DNA of 33,739 bases from Modestobacter excelsi (lineage in GTDB: Bacteria > Actinomycetota > Actinomycetes > Mycobacteriales > Geodermatophilaceae): NCBI RefSeq assembly GCF_005930495.1, contig NZ_SJEX01000057.1, positions 1 through 33,739 on the forward strand, in the 5' to 3' direction. The position numbers and the translations under genes are program-made. This document shows positions 31,132-33,739 of this stretch, one piece after another. Numbering within the stretch: the stretch's first letter is position 1; each line of letters opens with the position of its first letter. The notes under the pieces were generated by a model that was given only the letters and a program-made list of their open reading frames with translations, searched no databases and was not told where the DNA came from.

Positions 31132-31162
31132 ACTCAGGGACCGCCACCGGCGGTCCCTGAGT
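31132..31162 (+). terminator. Terminator after tRNA-Pro
   Basis: ACTCAGGGACCGCC (31132-31145) pairs perfectly over 14 bases with 31149-31162 around an ACC loop, seven bases after the tRNA. It is followed by CGTTCC and then the upstream region of the CNNM-type gene. Confidence 0.8.
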
Positions 31163-31229
31163 CGTTCCAGGGGTTGTGCTCTTGGGCACTGCCGTTTCCG
31201 CCCGCTGCGCCGCGGGCACCCCATCCAGG

Positions 31230-32621
31230 ATGACCGAGTGGCTGCTCCTCCTGGCGGCCGTGCTGTTGACCGCGTTCACCGGGTTCTTCGTCGCGGCCGA
31301 GTTCTCCTTCACCTCCGTGGACCGCGGCCAGGCCGAGCGCGCCGCTGCCGCGGGTGACAAGAGCGCCGAGGGGGTCGTCCGCGCGCTCCGCGGGCTGTCC
31401 ACCGAGCTGTCCGCGGCCCAGCTGGGGATCACGATCACCACGCTCGTGGTCGGCTTCCTCGCCGAACCGGCGCTGGGCGGGCTGCTCGAGCCGGTGCTCG
31501 ACGCGATCGGGCTGCCCGAGGGCGCGACCGCTCCGATCGCCGTCGCCCTGGGCATCGCGCTGGCCACGTTCCTGCAGATGATCCTGGGCGAGCTTGGCCC
31601 GAAGAACCTGGCCATCGCCCGGCCGCTGCGCACCGCCTCCCTGGTCGCGCCGGGCATGCGCGCGTTCACCCTGGTGACCGGCCCGGTCGTGCACGCCCTG
31701 CAGGCGCTGGCCAACGGGATCGTCCGCCGGTTGGGCTTCGAGCCCAAGGAGGAGCTGGACGACACCCGGGACGCCGAGGGCCTGGCCGCGGTCGCCCGGC
31801 GGTCGGCCGAGGAGGGCGACCTGTCGCCCGTCGCGGCCCGGCTGCTGAGCCGGTCGCTGGGGCTGCGGCAGAAGCTCGCCACCGACGTGATGACCCCGCG
31901 GACCCGGCTGTGGACGCTCAGCTCGGAGGCGACCGCCGCCGACGTCATCGACGCCGCCATCCGGTCGGGCAACTCCCGCTTCCCGGTCTACGGCTCCGAC
32001 CTCGACGAGGTCACCGGCGTGGTGCACGTCAAGAACGCGGTCTCGGTCCCCGAGCCGGAGCGGCTGGAGCGCACCGCCGGGGAGCTGGCCGAGCCGGTGC
32101 TCGCCGTCCCGTCGTCCCTGCACCTGGACCCCCTGCTGGACCTGCTGCGCGAGCAGGGCCTGCAGCTGGCCCTCGTCGTCGACGAGTGGGGTGCCACGCA
32201 CGGCATCGTGACGCTGGAGGACATCGTCGAGGAGCTGGTCGGCGAGATCACCGACGAGACCGACCGGCCGCTGCGCCAGCTGCGCCGGGACGGCGGGGAC
32301 TGGGTGCTCTCCGGGCTGCTGCGCCCGGACGAGGTCCGCGAGCGCACCGACATCCCGGTTCCCGAGGGCCGCTACGAGACCGTCGCCGGCTTCGTGCTGG
32401 AGCGGCTGGCGCACCTGCCCGAGGAGGGCGAGTCGGTGGAGGTGGAGGGCTGGCGGCTGACCGTCGCCGGGGTCGAGGGGCGCCGGGTGTCCCGGCTGCG
32501 CGCCACGCCGCAGCCGCTGGACGGCCATGTCGGCCAGCACGGCCCCGGCGACGTCCACCCGGCTGACCCGACGGAGGGCCATGTCGGCCACCATGGCCCC
32601 GCGATGGCGGCGTCGGCATGA
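31230..32621 (+). CDS. CNNM/CorC-type membrane protein (hemolysin family), first of a pair
   Basis: The 463-residue protein has the CNNM membrane domain, starting MTEWLLLLAAVLLTAFTGFFVAAEFSF. It includes GITITTLVVGFLAEPALG and LGELGPKNLAIA, the conserved ion-site region. Next comes a CBS pair (~200-330; VMTPRTRLWTL, SRFPVYGSDLDEVTGVVHVKN, ATHGIVTLEDIVEELVGEI) and a CorC_HlyC C-terminal domain (~345-430; RYETVAGFVLERL). CNNM/CorC homologues export Mg2+ or Co2+; 'hemolysin' is a historical label. The last ~35 residues add a His-rich tail with GHVGQHGP and GHVGHHGP, encoded by two near-identical 25-base direct repeats. ATG 31230 gives the standard start; GTG 31176 would add a doubtful leader. 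The stop overlaps the next start as ATGA. Confidence 0.92.
   Translation: MTEWLLLLAAVLLTAFTGFFVAAEFSFTSVDRGQAERAAAAGDKSAEGVVRALRGLSTELSAAQLGITITTLVVGFLAEPALGGLLEPVLDAIGLPEGATAPIAVALGIALATFLQMILGELGPKNLAIARPLRTASLVAPGMRAFTLVTGPVVHALQALANGIVRRLGFEPKEELDDTRDAEGLAAVARRSAEEGDLSPVAARLLSRSLGLRQKLATDVMTPRTRLWTLSSEATAADVIDAAIRSGNSRFPVYGSDLDEVTGVVHVKNAVSVPEPERLERTAGELAEPVLAVPSSLHLDPLLDLLREQGLQLALVVDEWGATHGIVTLEDIVEELVGEITDETDRPLRQLRRDGGDWVLSGLLRPDEVRERTDIPVPEGRYETVAGFVLERLAHLPEEGESVEVEGWRLTVAGVEGRRVSRLRATPQPLDGHVGQHGPGDVHPADPTEGHVGHHGPAMAASA
32523..32601 (+). repeat. In-frame 25-base direct repeats encoding the His-rich tail
   Basis: Bases 32523-32547 and 32577-32601 differ at only two positions, 54 bases (18 codons) apart. 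Both begin GGCCATGTCGGCCA and end GGCCCCG, encoding GHVGQHGP and GHVGHHGP. Each unit is partly self-complementary (GGCCAT facing ATGGCC in the second), so the repeat could be a small DNA element captured in the gene or selected as a metal-binding peptide. Confidence 0.6.
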
Positions 32622-33697
32622 GCGACGTGCTGAGCCTGCTCGTGCTGGTCGCGCTGCTGCTGGGCAACGCGTTCTTCGTCGCCGCCGAGTTCGCCCTGGT
32701 GTCCGCTCGCGCCGACCAGATCGAGCCGCGCGCCGAGGCCGGCTCCGTCCGCGCGCAGAAGACGCTGGCCGCGATGCGCAACGTCTCGCAGATGATGGCC
32801 GGCGCCCAGCTGGGCATCACGCTGTGCTCACTGGGGCTCGGCGCGGTCGGCGAACCGGCCGTCGCCCACCTGATCGAGGCGCCGCTGGAGGCCGTCGGCG
32901 CCCCCGAGGGGCTGCTGCACCCGGTCTCGCTGGTGATCGCCCTGTCGATCGTCACCGTGCTGCACATGGTGCTCGGCGAGATGGTGCCCAAGAACATCAC
33001 CATCGCCGGCCCGGACCGCGCGGCGATCGTGCTCGGTCCCCCGCTGGCGGTGCTGGTGCGGGTGCTCAAGCCGTTCATCTGGTTCTTCAACGTCGTCGCC
33101 AACGGGTTCGTCCGGCTCTTCGGGGTCACCCCGACCGACGAGATCTCCGCCAGCTTCGACCACGACGAGATCCAGTCGATGATCACCCAGTCCCGTGAGG
33201 AGGGGCTGCTGGGGAGCGAGGTCAGCGAGCTGGCCACCGGCGCGCTGACCTTCGAGCAGCACGACGTCAGCTCGGTGCTGCTCTCCCCCGACTCGCTGGT
33301 CACCGTGCCGCGCTCGTCCACACCGCGCGAGCTGGAGGGCGTCGTCGCCGAGCACGGGTACAGCCGCTACCCGATGCGCCTGGAGGACGGCTCGCTCTCC
33401 GGCTACGTCCACGTCAAGGACGTGCTGGGCACCGGACCGACCTCGCGTGACAAGCCGGTGCCCGACCAGGCGGTCAAGGACTTCGTCGAGCTGACCCCGG
33501 CCGAGCCGCTGCCCGAGGTGCTGCAGGAGATGCGCCGGTCCGGCTCGCACCTGGGCCTGGTCCGCGACGGCGACCGGGTCCTCGGGCTGGTGGCGCTGGA
33601 GGACGTGCTGGAGCAGCTCATCGGGGACGTGCGCGGTGCCGACGTCAGCGGCCCGGTGACCGGCGCGCAGGCGGGTGCCGGCGCAGGAGGACGATGA
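32618..33697 (+). CDS. CNNM/CorC-type membrane protein, second of a pair
   Basis: The 359-residue paralogue has the same CNNM membrane domain (LLGNAFFVAAEFALVSARADQIEPRA, GAQLGITLCSLGLGAVGEPAV, VLGEMVPKNITIAGP) and a CBS pair (~215-340; SRYPMRLEDGSLSGYVHVKDVLG, SHLGLVRDGDRVLGLVALEDVLEQLIGDV). It lacks the CorC_HlyC domain of its neighbour and ends in a short Gly/Ala tail. CNNM proteins dimerise, so the overlapping pair (ATGA, 32618-32621) may form a heterodimer with one regulatory C-terminus. In M. tuberculosis Rv1842c and Rv1841c form a similar pair. The transported ion is inferred as Mg2+ or another divalent cation. Confidence 0.92.
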   Translation: MSDVLSLLVLVALLLGNAFFVAAEFALVSARADQIEPRAEAGSVRAQKTLAAMRNVSQMMAGAQLGITLCSLGLGAVGEPAVAHLIEAPLEAVGAPEGLLHPVSLVIALSIVTVLHMVLGEMVPKNITIAGPDRAAIVLGPPLAVLVRVLKPFIWFFNVVANGFVRLFGVTPTDEISASFDHDEIQSMITQSREEGLLGSEVSELATGALTFEQHDVSSVLLSPDSLVTVPRSSTPRELEGVVAEHGYSRYPMRLEDGSLSGYVHVKDVLGTGPTSRDKPVPDQAVKDFVELTPAEPLPEVLQEMRRSGSHLGLVRDGDRVLGLVALEDVLEQLIGDVRGADVSGPVTGAQAGAGAGGR

Positions 33698-33701
33698 CCG
33701 G

Positions 33702-33739
33702 GTGACAGCCGAGCCGATCGACGTCCCCCCTGCCCCCTC
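33702..33739 (+). CDS. Start of the next gene (3' truncated)
   Basis: A GTG at 33702, preceded by AGGAGG at 33685-33690, opens a frame (VTAEPIDVPPAP) that runs to the end of the window. The spacing of 11 bases from the ribosome site is a little long. The neighbouring ATG at 33694 stops after three codons. With 12 residues no product can be named. Confidence 0.4.
   Translation, partial: MTAEPIDVPPAP

Noticed and set aside
31230-33697. 'Hemolysin' genes as virulence factors
   Set aside because: The proteins are CNNM/CorC-type ion transport proteins by domain content; the hemolysin label is historical.

Overview
The window is a contiguous piece of a very GC-rich actinobacterial chromosome. GTG starts are common, neighbouring genes often overlap by 1-4 bases, and the gene order matches mycobacterial and other actinobacterial chromosomes. 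The sequence style, with recurrent hairpin repeats placed directly after stop codons, looks to me like Geodermatophilaceae (Blastococcus, Geodermatophilus, Modestobacter). That family assignment is an inference, not something the sequence proves. I see no transposase, phage gene, plasmid origin or CRISPR array.

Region 1 (1-9355, + strand) is a cobalamin operon entered in mid-gene. It holds the C-terminal part of a ChlI/ChlD-like chelatase subunit, cobO, cobB, the complete ECF cobalt importer cbiM-cbiN-cbiQ-cbiO, a CobE-CobC fusion, cobT, and a fused precorrin-2 dehydrogenase/SUMT (cobA/cysG type). Together they cover cobalt uptake and insertion, amidation, adenosylation, the aminopropanol arm, lower-ligand activation and the first committed methylations. 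Most junctions are translationally coupled. Two junctions (before cobO and before cbiO) carry related ~75-base elements that also read as 25-26 codon ORFs linking one stop codon to the next start.

Region 2 (9498-13173) is mixed: a short HflX GTPase, an EamA transporter divergent from a CGNR zinc-finger regulator with a strong shared operator candidate, and a FhuF-type 2Fe-2S protein.

Region 3 (13302-30963) follows the Mycobacterium tuberculosis Rv3667-Rv3683 order. It contains acsA, an Act-holin-type membrane protein, an EphE-like hydrolase, the minus-strand operon nth-tlpA-nudix-cupredoxin-marP, a small membrane protein, crp, a minus-strand nudix-DUF4177-ridA group, two ArsA-type ATPases, a PonA2-type penicillin-binding protein, GatB/YqeY and a metallophosphoesterase. 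Differences from M. tuberculosis are an inserted HTH protein with a cysteine-rich tail after acsA, an inserted cupredoxin lipoprotein before marP, a Nudix gene where the metallo-beta-lactamase-fold gene sits, and no WhiB gene before the penicillin-binding protein.

Region 4 (31052-33739) is tRNA-Pro(CGG) with a terminator, two overlapping CNNM/CorC-type membrane protein genes, and the first codons of a further gene.

The most interesting non-coding signal is a family of five ~58-base hairpin repeats (15267, 17782, 24698, 29474, 30963). Their closing stems differ in sequence from copy to copy but remain complementary, and several begin at the exact base after a stop codon.
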